A stretch of 43,067 nucleotides of DNA from Pseudomonas sp. Fl4BN1 (GCF_009908285.1 NZ_JAAARM010000045.1:1-43067); one strand, 5' to 3'; numbered from the stretch's first letter, positions 24,777-33,159 are shown. Notes: a model not told the origin generated them from the sequence alone. A program made the numbers and translations.

Positions 24777-25346
24777 TCAAAAATGCCGTTCGCGCCCGGC
24801 AAACAGGTCGCGTAAATTGCCGCGATGGCGCCAGACGATCAGCAGCGTAAGCACGCTCATCGGCAGCAGTGCCTCAGGTTCCTGCCAGGCCAGTAGCGGC
24901 AGGGTCAGCGGCGTAGCGATCAAGGCGGCCAGCGAGCTGGTGCGAGTGAGGTAGAAGGTCAGCGCCCAGGCGGCGATGGCCAGCAAGGCGGCGGGGGGGT
25001 AGAGCCCCAGCAGCATGCCGGCGGCGGTGGCGACACCTTTGCCGCCCCGGAAGCGGAAGTACAGCGGGAACAGGTGACCGAGTACGGCATAGAGCCCGAC
25101 CCAGGCCTGTTGCTGCAGTGAGAGCCCGGCTAGGTGAGCGATCAGTACAGGTACTAGGCCTTTGCACAGATCCCCCAGCAGGGTCAGGATCGCGAGTTTT
25201 TTGCCGGCCAGGCGCAACATGTTGGTGGCGCCGGCATTGCCCGAGCCACTCATTCGCGGGTCGGGATTGCCCGTAATGCGGCTGAGCAAAATGGCGAAGG
25301 ACAGAGAGCCAAGCAGGTAGGCGAAAATCGCCAGTAACCAAAACAT
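24777..25346 (-). CDS. plsY: Acyl phosphate:glycerol-3-phosphate acyltransferase PlsY
   Basis: 189 residues. An inner-membrane enzyme that makes lysophosphatidic acid from acyl phosphate and glycerol-3-phosphate. Motifs of the family: GSGNAGATN (phosphate loop), GHLFPLYFRFRGGKGVAT, and an early LGSLSFAILLSRI helix. Five hydrophobic segments are evident. It is divergent from folB (74 bp between start codons) and convergent with tsaD, the same order as in other pseudomonads. Confidence 0.96.
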   Translation of the reverse strand: MFWLLAIFAYLLGSLSFAILLSRITGNPDPRMSGSGNAGATNMLRLAGKKLAILTLLGDLCKGLVPVLIAHLAGLSLQQQAWVGLYAVLGHLFPLYFRFRGGKGVATAAGMLLGLYPPAALLAIAAWALTFYLTRTSSLAALIATPLTLPLLAWQEPEALLPMSVLTLLIVWRHRGNLRDLFAGRERHF

Positions 25347-25420
25347 GCTAACTATTCCGGGCGAGGATGCCCTGATTCTAACGGCGCATTGCGCCCTTGT
25401 CGTGCAGCGGAGAAGAGTGC

Positions 25421-25774
25421 TTGGACAGAGTGTTTATCGAAGGACTGGAAGTGGACACTGTGATTGGTGCCTACGACTGGGAGCGTGGCATCCGACAGTG
25501 TCTGCGTCTTGATCTGAGCTTTGCCTGGGACAATCGCCCTGCCGCTGCAGGAGATGATCTGACGCTGGCGTTGGACTATGCCAGTGTCTCTACCCGGGTT
25601 CAGGCGTTCGCCGAGCATGCCCAATACCAGTTGGTGGAAACCTTTGCCGAGCGTCTGGCTGAAGTCTTGATGAGCGAATTTCACATCCCTTGGCTGCGCT
25701 TGAAGCTGACCAAGCCAGGTGCCGTTCCGGCTGCCACGGGTGTGGGCGTGGAGATCGAGCGCGGATGTCGCTGA
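25421..25774 (+). CDS. folB: Dihydroneopterin aldolase FolB
   Basis: 117 residues. It splits 7,8-dihydroneopterin to 6-hydroxymethyl-dihydropterin and glycolaldehyde in folate synthesis. DRVFIEGLEVDTVIGAYDWER and the C-terminal LKLTKPGAVPAATGVGV carry the pterin-binding Glu and the Lys of the active site. The open frame extends upstream to 25397, but the family begins at (M)DRVFIEGL. I therefore use the TTG at 25421, which has GGAG about eight bases upstream. folK starts 10 bp before this gene ends, and FolK uses the FolB product, so the pair is coupled in order of the pathway. Confidence 0.93.
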   Translation: MDRVFIEGLEVDTVIGAYDWERGIRQCLRLDLSFAWDNRPAAAGDDLTLALDYASVSTRVQAFAEHAQYQLVETFAERLAEVLMSEFHIPWLRLKLTKPGAVPAATGVGVEIERGCR

Positions 25775-26280
25775 CTCAGGTTTATCTGGGGCTCGGTAGC
25801 AATATCGAGCGTGAAGTTCACTTGCGGGCTGGACTCGATGCCTTGGCCGGTTTCCTGGTGGACATGCGCTGCTCGGCGGTGTTCGAAAGCCAGCCGGTCG
25901 GGATCAAGAGCGGTCCGTTCTTCAATCTGGTGGTGTCGGCTTTTACCGATCTGTCACTGACTGAACTCGACCGCCGATTGAAACTCATCGAGGCGGACAA
26001 CGGTCGTTATGCTCCTGATCGTAAAGGCCTGCCGTTGGACATCGACGTGTTGCTGTACGGTGATCTGACCGGCAATTTCGATGGGCTGGTATTGCCCCGT
26101 GCCGAGATTCTAAAGAACGCCTTTGTACTTTGGCCGTTGTCGCTGATGGCTCCCGAACGCGTGCATCCGCTGGCAGGCAAGAGCCTGGGAATGCTTTGGG
26201 ATGAGGCGCAGATTGATCAGGTACTGGCGCCCGTAGCCTTCGAGTGGCGGGGCCAGCAGCTGACGCCTTCTGAGTTGTAG
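25765..26280 (+). CDS. folK: 2-amino-4-hydroxy-6-hydroxymethyldihydropteridine pyrophosphokinase FolK
   Basis: 171 residues. It moves pyrophosphate from ATP to the pterin made by FolB. VYLGLGSNIERE at the N-terminus, ESQPVG, and the signature GRYAPDRKGLPLDIDVLLYG (ATP/Mg site with the two Asp) are clear, as is LPRAEILKNAFVLWPL. The ATG at 25765 overlaps the end of folB. A longer frame from 25690 lies wholly in folB in another frame and was set aside. Confidence 0.95.
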   Translation: MSLTQVYLGLGSNIEREVHLRAGLDALAGFLVDMRCSAVFESQPVGIKSGPFFNLVVSAFTDLSLTELDRRLKLIEADNGRYAPDRKGLPLDIDVLLYGDLTGNFDGLVLPRAEILKNAFVLWPLSLMAPERVHPLAGKSLGMLWDEAQIDQVLAPVAFEWRGQQLTPSEL

Positions 26281-26296
26281 CGGTGGTCAGTTAGAG

Positions 26297-26324
26297 CGCG
26301 GACAAGGCTTGGGCCTTGCCCGCG
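26297..26324. terminator. Hairpin between convergent folK and cca
   Basis: CGCGGACAAGGC and GCCTTGCCCGCG pair over 12 positions with one mismatch around TTGG. It stands 16 bp after folK and 4 bp before the end of cca, so it probably stops transcription from both sides, although neither flank has a long U-run. Confidence 0.6.
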
Positions 26325-26328
26325 TCTA

Positions 26329-27558
26329 TCATGGCGCGTGCTGCTCCTTGTAGGCCTTGAGTGCTCTCAGTCGCTCCAGTCTCAGCGCTTCACCCAGCTC
26401 CGGACCCTTGAAGCCCTTCTCCAACAAGGGTTGAACTGCAACCGCGCGAGCAGTGGTTGCCGCGCCGCGCAGGTAATCGGCTTGGGGGTAAGGGCGCGAT
26501 TCGAGCCCGAGTCGGCCGCGGGCATCCATTTCACAGGCGGCAATGAACTCTTCAAAGCGCTGCGGGCGCCGGAATACGTCGAAGCTCTGCAGCAACTCGA
26601 GCAATGTCGAGGCCTTGAGCTCCAGCGCCTTGTGCCCATGGGTGTGATATTGGCCTACCAGCAGTGCCAGTTCCTGGCATTCCCTTGGAGTCTTGAAGCG
26701 CTCATTGACCTCCTTGATCAGCTCCATGCCCGTGTATTCATGGCCGATGTGTCGTGGCCATTCCTCTTTAGGGGTCAAGCCTTTACCAAGGTCGTGCAGC
26801 AGGCAGGCCCAGCGGACATTGAGTGGCTGCCGGTGCAATGCCGCTTGCTGCAAAACGCTAAGGGTGTGCAGGCCTGTGTCTATTTCCGGGTGGTGGGCCG
26901 GTGGCTGGGGAACCCCGAACAGGGCGTCGACCTCCGGCATCAGCACTGCCAGGGCACCGCAGTCGCGTAGTACCTGGACGAAAATCTGTGGCTGATCTTC
27001 CATCAGTGCGCGGGATATCTCTTTCCAACTGCGCTCGGCTGTCAGGGCTTGAAGCTCGCCTGACTGGCTGAGTTGGCGCATCAGCTCAAGGGTGTCTGGT
27101 GCCACGCTGAAACCGAGGCTGGCGTAGCGAGCAGCGAACCGTGCAACTCGCAGTACACGCAAGGGATCTTCGGCGAATGCCGGGGAAACGTGGCGTAACA
27201 GCCGATCTTCGAGATCCTTCTGGCCGTTGTAAGGATCGGTAAGCACACCTTGAGCATCCTCGGCCATGGCGTTGATCGTCAGGTCGCGGCGAATCAGGTC
27301 CTCTTCCAGGGTGACTTCCGGGCTGGCGTGAAAGGTGAAGCCGCCATAGCCGCGTCCGCTTTTGCGCTCGGTTCGGGCCAGGGCGTATTCCTCGCCACTT
27401 TTTGGGTGCAGGAACACTGGGAAGTCGGCGCCCACTGGGCGAAAACCCTTGGCGACCATTTCTTCCGCGCTGGCACCGACCACCACCCAGTCGATGTCAG
27501 TGACCGGCCTGCCCAGCAGGCGATCTCGTACGGCACCGCCGACTTTGTAAATCTGCAT
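26329..27558 (-). CDS. cca: CCA-adding tRNA nucleotidyltransferase (bacterial class II with HD domain)
   Basis: 409 residues. It builds or repairs the 3' CCA of tRNAs. The head domain has GGAVRDRLLGRPVTDIDW, with the catalytic Asp21 and Asp23. RRDLTINAMAED and DPLRVLRVARFAARYASLGF are the neck motifs. CLLHDLGKG (about residues 229-237) is the HD phosphohydrolase site of the multifunctional E. coli-type enzymes. The start ATG follows GGAGG after six T residues, and this ribosome site lies within a terminator-like hairpin (27565-27611). Confidence 0.95.
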   Translation of the reverse strand: MQIYKVGGAVRDRLLGRPVTDIDWVVVGASAEEMVAKGFRPVGADFPVFLHPKSGEEYALARTERKSGRGYGGFTFHASPEVTLEEDLIRRDLTINAMAEDAQGVLTDPYNGQKDLEDRLLRHVSPAFAEDPLRVLRVARFAARYASLGFSVAPDTLELMRQLSQSGELQALTAERSWKEISRALMEDQPQIFVQVLRDCGALAVLMPEVDALFGVPQPPAHHPEIDTGLHTLSVLQQAALHRQPLNVRWACLLHDLGKGLTPKEEWPRHIGHEYTGMELIKEVNERFKTPRECQELALLVGQYHTHGHKALELKASTLLELLQSFDVFRRPQRFEEFIAACEMDARGRLGLESRPYPQADYLRGAATTARAVAVQPLLEKGFKGPELGEALRLERLRALKAYKEQHAP

Positions 27559-27564
27559 AAAAAA

Positions 27565-27611
27565 CCTCCGTTAGCGCGACAAGGATAACCCTTGTGTCGC
27601 GCTTTCGGAGG
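27565..27611 (-). terminator. Terminator-like hairpin covering the cca ribosome binding site
   Basis: On the minus strand: CCTCCG-AAA-GCGCGAC-AC-AAGG, loop, CCTT-GTCGCGC-TAA-CGGAGG, followed at once by TTTTTT and the ATG of cca. It has the form of an intrinsic terminator for the SpoVR operon, 13 bp after its stop. Its last stem strand CGGAGG is also the Shine-Dalgarno of cca, at ideal spacing. Folding would therefore both stop read-through and hide the ribosome site. Confidence 0.8.
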
Positions 27612-27624
27612 CTTGTTGTCGGGC

Positions 27625-29187
27625 TTAGAGGTGGATTACAGCCAGGTCCAGCCGACCATAGTCATTTTCGTTGTGATCGCTCTTTGGCGGCACGTGGAGG
27701 GTTTTCATTATCTGATCGCCCTGTAGGGTCTCCAGATGGATATCGAAGCCCCAGAGACGGTGCAGGTGCTTGAGCACTTCGTCGGTGGAGTCTCCCAGAG
27801 GTTTGCGATCATGTTGCTGGTGCCGCAGGGTCAACGAGCGGTCTCCACGCCGATCGATGCTCCAGATCTGCACGTTGGGTTCGCGGTTGCCCAGGTTGTA
27901 TTGCGCAGCCAGGGTTTCACGGATGATCCGGTAGCCGCTCTCGTCGTGGATGGCGGGCACCAGCAGGTCGTCCTTCTGGTCGTCATCCATGATGCTGAAC
28001 AGCTTGAGGTCACGGATTACTTTGGGCGAGAGGTACTGCAGGATGAAGCTTTCGTCCTTGAAGCTGCTCATGGCGAACTTGATGCTCGACAGCCAGTCGG
28101 TACCTGCCAGTTCCGGGAACCAGCGATGGTCCTCTTCGGTGGGGTCTTCGCAGATGCGCCGGATATCGCGGTACATGGCAAACCCGAGGGCATAGGGGTT
28201 GATGCCGTTGTAGTAAGGGCTGTCGAAGCCGGGTTGAAACACCACGCTGGTGTGGGAGGTGAGGAACTCCATCATGAAGCCGTCGGTCACCAGGCCCTCG
28301 TCGTACAAGTCATTCATCAGGGTGTAGTGCCAAAAGGTCGCCCAGCCTTCGTTCATCACCTGGGTCTGGCGCTGCGGATAGAAGTACTGGGCGATTTTGC
28401 GCACGATGCGCACTATTTCCCGCTGCCAGGGCTCCAGTAGCGGTGCGTGTTTTTCAATGAAATACAGGATGTTTTCCTGGGGTTCGCTGGGGAACCGCGC
28501 ATTGTCCTTATCGCTGTACTTGTCTGCGCCTTTGGGGATCGTACGCCACAGGTCGTTGATCTGTTTCTGCAGGTGTTCTTCCCGGTCCTTCTGTCGCCGC
28601 CGCTCTTCTTCGGCGGAAATCGGGTAAGGGCGCTTGTAGCGATCGACTCCGTAGTTCATCAGGGCGTGGCAGGAGTCCAGCAGGTCCTCCACGGCATCGA
28701 TCCCGTGGCGCTCCTCGCATTGCATGATGTACTGCTTGGCGAACACCAGGTAGTCGATGATCGAGCTGGCATCGGTCCAGGTGCGGAACAGATAGTTGCC
28801 CTTGAAGAAGCTGTTGTGCCCGTAGCAGGCATGGGCCACTACCAGGGCCTGCATGCAGATGGTGTTTTCCTCCATCAGGTAGGCAATGCAGGGGTCTGAG
28901 TTGATGACGATTTCGTAGGCCAGGCCCATCTGGCCGCGGGTGTAGGACTTTTCAGTGCTTAGGAAGTGTTTGCCATAGGACCAATGGTGGTAACCCAGTG
29001 GCATGCCCACCGAGGCATAGGCATCCATCATCTGCTCGGCAGTGATCACTTCGATCTGGTTGGGGTAGGTATCCAGGGCATAGCGTGCCGCGATACGGCT
29101 GATTTCGCGGTCGTAGGCCCGGATCAGCTCGAAGGTCCATTCCGAGCCGGTGGAGATGGGTTGGCGCTTCTGCTCTCTGGCGGTCAT
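27625..29187 (-). CDS. ycgB: SpoVR family protein (YcgB-like)
   Basis: 520 residues, the usual length. Family-typical stretches: QIEVITAEQMMDAYASVGMP, HHWSYGKHF, CIAYLMEENT, HACYGHNSFFKGNYLF, MNEGWATFWHYTLMNDLYDE, NPYALGFAMYRDIRRI. Several conserved His and Glu could hold a metal or nucleic acid, but the biochemical role is not known. It is cotranscribed with YeaH (ATGA overlap) and PrkA; these three genes occur together widely and are linked to stationary phase, starvation and peptidoglycan-related phenotypes in various bacteria. Confidence 0.93.
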   Translation of the reverse strand: MTAREQKRQPISTGSEWTFELIRAYDREISRIAARYALDTYPNQIEVITAEQMMDAYASVGMPLGYHHWSYGKHFLSTEKSYTRGQMGLAYEIVINSDPCIAYLMEENTICMQALVVAHACYGHNSFFKGNYLFRTWTDASSIIDYLVFAKQYIMQCEERHGIDAVEDLLDSCHALMNYGVDRYKRPYPISAEEERRRQKDREEHLQKQINDLWRTIPKGADKYSDKDNARFPSEPQENILYFIEKHAPLLEPWQREIVRIVRKIAQYFYPQRQTQVMNEGWATFWHYTLMNDLYDEGLVTDGFMMEFLTSHTSVVFQPGFDSPYYNGINPYALGFAMYRDIRRICEDPTEEDHRWFPELAGTDWLSSIKFAMSSFKDESFILQYLSPKVIRDLKLFSIMDDDQKDDLLVPAIHDESGYRIIRETLAAQYNLGNREPNVQIWSIDRRGDRSLTLRHQQHDRKPLGDSTDEVLKHLHRLWGFDIHLETLQGDQIMKTLHVPPKSDHNENDYGRLDLAVIHL

Positions 29188-30458
29188 GTCACTAACCTGC
29201 GCTGGAAGAGTTCACGGAAGACCGGATAGATATCCCCGGCCGATACCAGTTGTTGCTGGGCGAAGGTGTCGGCAAAGGCCTCGGCAATTCGCTCGTATTC
29301 GAACCACAGGGCCTGGTGTTCCCGTGGGGTGATTTCCACATAGGTGTAGTACTGCACGAACGGCATGATCTGATTGATCAGGATATCGCGGCAGATGGGT
29401 GAGTCGTCGTTCCAGTTGTCGCCATCGGAAGCCTGGGCGGCGTAGATGTTCCACTCGTTGCTCGGATAACGCTCGGCCATGATCTCCTGCATCAGCTTCA
29501 AGGCACTGGAGACAATGGTGCCGCCGGTTTCCCGGGAGTAGAAAAACTCTTCCTCATCCACCTCGCGGGCGCTGGTGTGGTGGCGAATGAAGACCACGTC
29601 GATCTTGTCGTAATTACGTTTCAGGAACAGATAAAGCAGGATGAAGAAGCGCTTGGCGATGTCTTTGGTGGCCTGGGTCATGGAGCCCGACACGTCCATC
29701 AGGCAGAACATCACGGCCTTGGAACTGGGGTTGGGCTGTTTGATCAGCAGGTTGTACTTCAGGTCGAAGGTGTCGAGGAACGGAATGCGGTGAATTCGGG
29801 CGCTAAGACGTTCGATTTCCGCCTCGACTTCCTGAATATCGCCGAAATTGTCTGGTTCTTCACGTTTTAGCCGCGCCAGTTCTTCCTTGGCTTCCCGCAG
29901 TTTCGCCCGGCTGCTGCCAGAGAGGGCAATCCTTCGGGCGTGGGCTGAACGCAGGGTGCGGATGATGTTGATGCGTGCTGGGTTGCCTTCATTGCTGATG
30001 CCGGCGCGTACGGTCTTGAAGGTGTCGGTGCCGGTCAGGTTGCGTTTGACCAGGTTGGGTAGTTCAAGGTCCTCGAACATGAATTCGAGGAATTCCTCCT
30101 GGGTGATCTGGAACACGAATTCGTCCATGCCCTCGCCAGAATTACCGGCCTTGCCACGGCCTGCGCCTCCGCCGCCGCCCCCTTGGGGTCTGGCTATATG
30201 CTCGCCTGCAGTGAACTCCTTGTTGCCGGGGTGAACGACGGTCTGCTTGCCGCCACGCCCATGGTGAAGCACCGGTTCGTCGATATCCCGCCCGGGAATA
30301 CTGATTTGTTCGCCATGTTCCATATCGGTGATGGAACGGCGGCTGACGGCCTCTTCGACGGCCTTCTTGATGTGGTCACGGTAGCGCCGCAGAAAGCGCT
30401 GGCGGTTAACCGTGCTCTTGTTCTTGCCATTGAGTCGTCGGTCGATCACATAGCTCAT
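29184..30458 (-). CDS. yeaH: YeaH/YhbH family protein (DUF444) with VWA-like domain
   Basis: 424 residues. The N-terminus MSYVIDRRLNGKNKSTVNRQ and the GG-rich piece (about residues 85-105, GGGGGAGRGKAGNSGEGMDE) are typical. DVSGSMTQATKDIAKRFF gives an intact DxSxS metal-ion site of a von Willebrand A-like fold. In E. coli the partner kinase YeaG and YeaH act together in the response to nitrogen starvation. The ATG at 30458 was chosen over 30518 because GGAGGG precedes it and the family N-terminus starts there. A 115-bp gap with an imperfect palindrome separates it from prkA. Confidence 0.92.
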   Translation of the reverse strand: MSYVIDRRLNGKNKSTVNRQRFLRRYRDHIKKAVEEAVSRRSITDMEHGEQISIPGRDIDEPVLHHGRGGKQTVVHPGNKEFTAGEHIARPQGGGGGGAGRGKAGNSGEGMDEFVFQITQEEFLEFMFEDLELPNLVKRNLTGTDTFKTVRAGISNEGNPARINIIRTLRSAHARRIALSGSSRAKLREAKEELARLKREEPDNFGDIQEVEAEIERLSARIHRIPFLDTFDLKYNLLIKQPNPSSKAVMFCLMDVSGSMTQATKDIAKRFFILLYLFLKRNYDKIDVVFIRHHTSAREVDEEEFFYSRETGGTIVSSALKLMQEIMAERYPSNEWNIYAAQASDGDNWNDDSPICRDILINQIMPFVQYYTYVEITPREHQALWFEYERIAEAFADTFAQQQLVSAGDIYPVFRELFQRRLVT

Positions 30459-30487
30459 GGGGAGCCCTCCGGGCAGCTTCAAGTTCC

Positions 30488-30566
30488 CAGCAGCTCCAGG
30501 CAGCAAGCGCAAGCGCAATCACGATGGACGTACTTGGTGCTTTCAGCTTGCTGCTGGCTGCTGCTT
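30488..30566. repeat. Long imperfect inverted repeat between prkA and yeaH
   Basis: Left arm 30488-30514 (contains CAGCTCCAGGCAGCAAGC) and right arm 30539-30566 (reverse complement reads AGCAGCCAGCAGCAAGC) match over about 20 positions with a few changes, around 24 bp. Such CAGC/GCTTG-rich palindromes resemble the dispersed intergenic repeats of fluorescens-group genomes. In mRNA it could separate the expression of prkA from yeaH. Confidence 0.4.
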
Positions 30567-30573
30567 CACTGCC

Positions 30574-32496
30574 TTACTGCGATTTTCTGACCCGCAGATA
30601 CCATTCGGATAGCAGGCGTACCTGTTTGTCGGTGTAGCCGCGCTCGACCATCCGCGTGACGAAGTCGTTGTGCTTCTGCTGATCCTCCTTGCTGGCCTTG
30701 GCGTTGAAGCTGATGACCGGCAACAGGTCCTCGGTGTTGGAGAACATCTTCTTCTCGATAACCACCCGCAGCTTCTCGTAGCTGAGCCAGGTAGGGTTCT
30801 TGCCATTGTTGTTGGCTCGGGCGCGCAGGACGAAATTGACGATCTCGTTGCGGAAATCTTTCGGGTTGCTGATGCCCGCCGGCTTCTCGATCTTTTCCAG
30901 TTCCTCGTTGAGGGCTACGCGGTTGAGAATCTCGCCGGTTTCGGGATCGCGGTACTCCTGATCCTGAATCCAGAAATCTGCGTACAGCACATAACGGTCG
31001 AAGATGTTCTGGCCGTACTCGCTGTAGGACTCGAGATAGGCGGTCTGGATCTCCTTGCCGATGAACTCGATGTAGCGTGGTGCCAGGTATTCCTTGAGGA
31101 AGCGCAGATAACGCTCGCGGGTTTCCGCCTGGAACTGCTCCTGTTCGATCTGTTGTTCCAGTACATACAGCAGGTGCACCGGGTTGGCGGCTATCTCATG
31201 GGGGTCGAAGTTGAAGACTTTCGACAGGATTTTGAAGGCAAAGCGGGTTGATAGGCCGTTCATCCCTTCATCTACACCGGCGCTGTCGCGGTATTCCTGA
31301 ATCGACTTTGCCTTGGGGTCGGTGTCTTTCAGGTTTTCGCCGTCATAGACCCGCATCTTCGAGTAGATATTGGAGTTTTCTGGCTCCTTGAGGCGCGAGA
31401 GCACGGTGAATTGCGCGAGCATCTTCAGGGTGTCGGGCGCGCAATGGGCCTTGGCCAGGGAGCTGTTGAACAGCAGCTTGTCGTAGATCTTCACCTCATC
31501 AGTGACCCGCAAGCAGTACGGCACCTTGACGATATAGATCCGGTCGATGAACGCTTCGTTGTTCTTGTTGTTGCGGAAGGTATGCCACTCCGATTCGTTG
31601 GAGTGGGCCAGCAGAATGCCGGTGAACGGAATTGCGCCCAGGCCTTCGGTGCTGTTGTAGTTGCCTTCCTGGGTCGCGGTCAGCAAGGGGTGCAGCACCT
31701 TGATCGGCGCCTTGAACATCTCGACGAATTCCATCAGGCCCTGGTTGGCCCGGCACAGTGCCCCGGAGTAGCTGTAGGCGTCAGCATCGTTCTGCGGGAA
31801 CTCTTCCAGCTTGCGGATATCCACCTTGCCCACCAGGGCCGAGATGTCCTGGTTGTTCTCGTCCCCCGGCTCGGTCTTGGCCACGGCGATCTGGTTGAGA
31901 ATCGATGGATACAGTTTCACCACTCGGAACTGACTGATGTCGCCGCCGAACTCTGATAGGCGCTTGGTGGCCCAAGGCGACATGATGGTGTTGAGGTAGC
32001 GCCGGGGGATGCCGAAGTCCTCTTCTAGAATCGCACCATCTTCCGTGGCGTTGAACAGGCCCAGTGGCGACTCAAAGACGGGGGAGCCCTTGATGGCGTA
32101 AAAAGGCACTTTCTCGATCAGTTGCTTGAGCTTTTCGGCCAGGGACGACTTGCCACCGCCCACCGGGCCCAGCAGGTAAAGAATCTGTTTCTTCTCTTCC
32201 AGGCCCTGAGCGGCGTGGCGGAAATAGGAGACGATCTGGTCGATGCACTCTTCCATGCCATGGAAGTCTTCAAAGGCCGGATAACGCCGGATCACCTTAT
32301 TGGAGAAGATTCTCGACAGTCTCGAGTTGGTCGAGGTGTCCAGCAGTTCGGGTTCGCCGATGGCCAATAGCAGGCGCTCGGCGGCCGAGGCATAGGCGCT
32401 GCGGTCCTTTTTGCACAGTTCCAGGTATTCCTGCAGCGAAAGCTCTTCCTGGCGTGTGGATTCGAAGCGTTGTTGGAAGTGGCTAAAAATACTCAT
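30574..32496 (-). CDS. yeaG: PrkA family serine protein kinase / AAA+ protein (YeaG)
   Basis: 640 residues, the usual length. Walker A GPVGGGKSS is at residues 110-118; the AAA-type PrkA core (LYPSILNQIAVAKTEPGDE; GILLAHSNESEWHTFRNNK) is followed by the C-terminal kinase-like region (PTWLSYEKLRVVIEKKMFSNTEDLLP, residues ~568-593). The family was named as serine kinases, and later work also supports an AAA+ ATPase or protease role. It is the first gene of the prkA-yeaH-spoVR operon. AGGTGA precedes the ATG. Upstream is a sigma-54-like promoter, in keeping with the NtrC/RpoN control known for yeaGH in E. coli. Confidence 0.95.
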   Translation of the reverse strand: MSIFSHFQQRFESTRQEELSLQEYLELCKKDRSAYASAAERLLLAIGEPELLDTSTNSRLSRIFSNKVIRRYPAFEDFHGMEECIDQIVSYFRHAAQGLEEKKQILYLLGPVGGGKSSLAEKLKQLIEKVPFYAIKGSPVFESPLGLFNATEDGAILEEDFGIPRRYLNTIMSPWATKRLSEFGGDISQFRVVKLYPSILNQIAVAKTEPGDENNQDISALVGKVDIRKLEEFPQNDADAYSYSGALCRANQGLMEFVEMFKAPIKVLHPLLTATQEGNYNSTEGLGAIPFTGILLAHSNESEWHTFRNNKNNEAFIDRIYIVKVPYCLRVTDEVKIYDKLLFNSSLAKAHCAPDTLKMLAQFTVLSRLKEPENSNIYSKMRVYDGENLKDTDPKAKSIQEYRDSAGVDEGMNGLSTRFAFKILSKVFNFDPHEIAANPVHLLYVLEQQIEQEQFQAETRERYLRFLKEYLAPRYIEFIGKEIQTAYLESYSEYGQNIFDRYVLYADFWIQDQEYRDPETGEILNRVALNEELEKIEKPAGISNPKDFRNEIVNFVLRARANNNGKNPTWLSYEKLRVVIEKKMFSNTEDLLPVISFNAKASKEDQQKHNDFVTRMVERGYTDKQVRLLSEWYLRVRKSQ

Positions 32497-32554
32497 GACG
32501 TCACCTCGCTCGATACGTGGAGCCGGCGTCGGATCAGTCAGTCAAGTGCTGGCA

Positions 32555-32570
32555 TGCAGCTGAGTTTCCA
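32555..32570 (-). promoter_or_regulatory. Candidate sigma-54 promoter of the prkA operon
   Basis: On the minus strand TGGAAACTCAGCTGCA has the invariant GG and GC separated by exactly 10 bases, as in the -24/-12 consensus TGGCAC-N5-TTGCA. The start of transcription would be near 32544, giving a leader of about 47 bases. Positions 4-6 of the -24 box deviate. Confidence 0.5.
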
Positions 32571-32593
32571 GCTGCTGTTTACCCCCCAGAACA

Positions 32594-32620
32594 CTTTCAA
32601 AGCTATCGACCTTGAAAGCT
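32594..32620. promoter_or_regulatory. Repeat upstream of the prkA promoter, possible activator site
   Basis: CTTTCAA (32594-32600) and TTGAAAG (32612-32618) are inverted arms; on the minus strand AGCTTTCAAG is also followed by AGCTTTGAAAG. It lies about 50-75 bases before the predicted start point. An enhancer-binding regulator could use it, but no known consensus was matched. Confidence 0.3.
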
Positions 32621-32795
32621 AGTACCGATGACCCGCTCGCCGGTGTACCGGCTCTCCCCTGATTTGGATGGCCTGAGGCTAAGGATAGTTCGGAATCCGA
32701 GAGGTCAAGGAGAGATGGGGAATTAGTTGCGGACTACCGTTCGTCTGGTGCAGCGTCAGCCCGTGTAATCCGCGGGCTAGAGCTGCAGAAAAAAA

Positions 32796-33125
32796 TTATT
32801 CGGCGTTGCCTTGGGCGATTTCCGCAGGGTAGGTGCTACGCCAGAGTTCGAAGCCTCCATCGAGGCTGTAAACGTCGGAAAAGCCCTGGCTGACCAGGTA
32901 CGCCGCTGCACTCTGGCTGGAGTTGCCGTGATAGCAGACCACCACCAGCGGGGCGTCAAGGTCGGCACCGCGGATGAAGTCGGATATGGAGTGGTTATCC
33001 AGATGGTGCGAGCCGCTGATGTGGTTCAGTGCATAGGTCTGCGGATCACGGATGTCCACCACTACCGCACCTTGCTCGCGCAATGCCTGGGCCTGTTCTG
33101 GGGGGATGCGTTTGAATTCGCTCAT
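32796..33125 (-). CDS. glpE: Thiosulfate sulfurtransferase GlpE
   Basis: 109 residues, one rhodanese domain like E. coli GlpE. The active-site loop VVVCYHGNSS has the persulfide-forming Cys64; VVDIRDPQTYALNHI and YSLDGGFELW are rhodanese signatures. It moves sulfur from thiosulfate to cyanide or thioredoxin in vitro; the natural role is unclear. The ATG at 33125 was chosen over 33221, which runs into apaH in another frame. It follows apaH by 34 bp and probably ends the apaG-apaH-glpE operon. Confidence 0.92.
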   Translation of the reverse strand: MSEFKRIPPEQAQALREQGAVVVDIRDPQTYALNHISGSHHLDNHSISDFIRGADLDAPLVVVCYHGNSSQSAAAYLVSQGFSDVYSLDGGFELWRSTYPAEIAQGNAE

Positions 33126-33159
33126 GGCGGGCTCCTGAAGCCTGATGATCAGCGCGCGT

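Larger units (their letters stand above)
32497..32795. other. Intergenic region between glpE and prkA
   Basis: 299 bp without a gene. Contains a sigma-54-like promoter (32555-32570), an AGCTTTCAA-type inverted/direct repeat (32594-32620), a short palindrome GCCGG-TGTA-CCGGC (32639-32652), a weak stem AGCCCG/CGGGCT (32758-32778) and a T-run just after glpE. Confidence 0.6.

Noticed and set aside
32639..32652. GCCGG-TGTA-CCGGC palindrome upstream of prkA as an operator
   Set aside because: Short and GC-rich, hence likely by chance in this genome; no second copy or matching regulator seen nearby.
32758..32778. AGCCCG/CGGGCT stem after glpE as a terminator
   Set aside because: The T-run precedes rather than follows the stem on the minus strand, and the loop is large.
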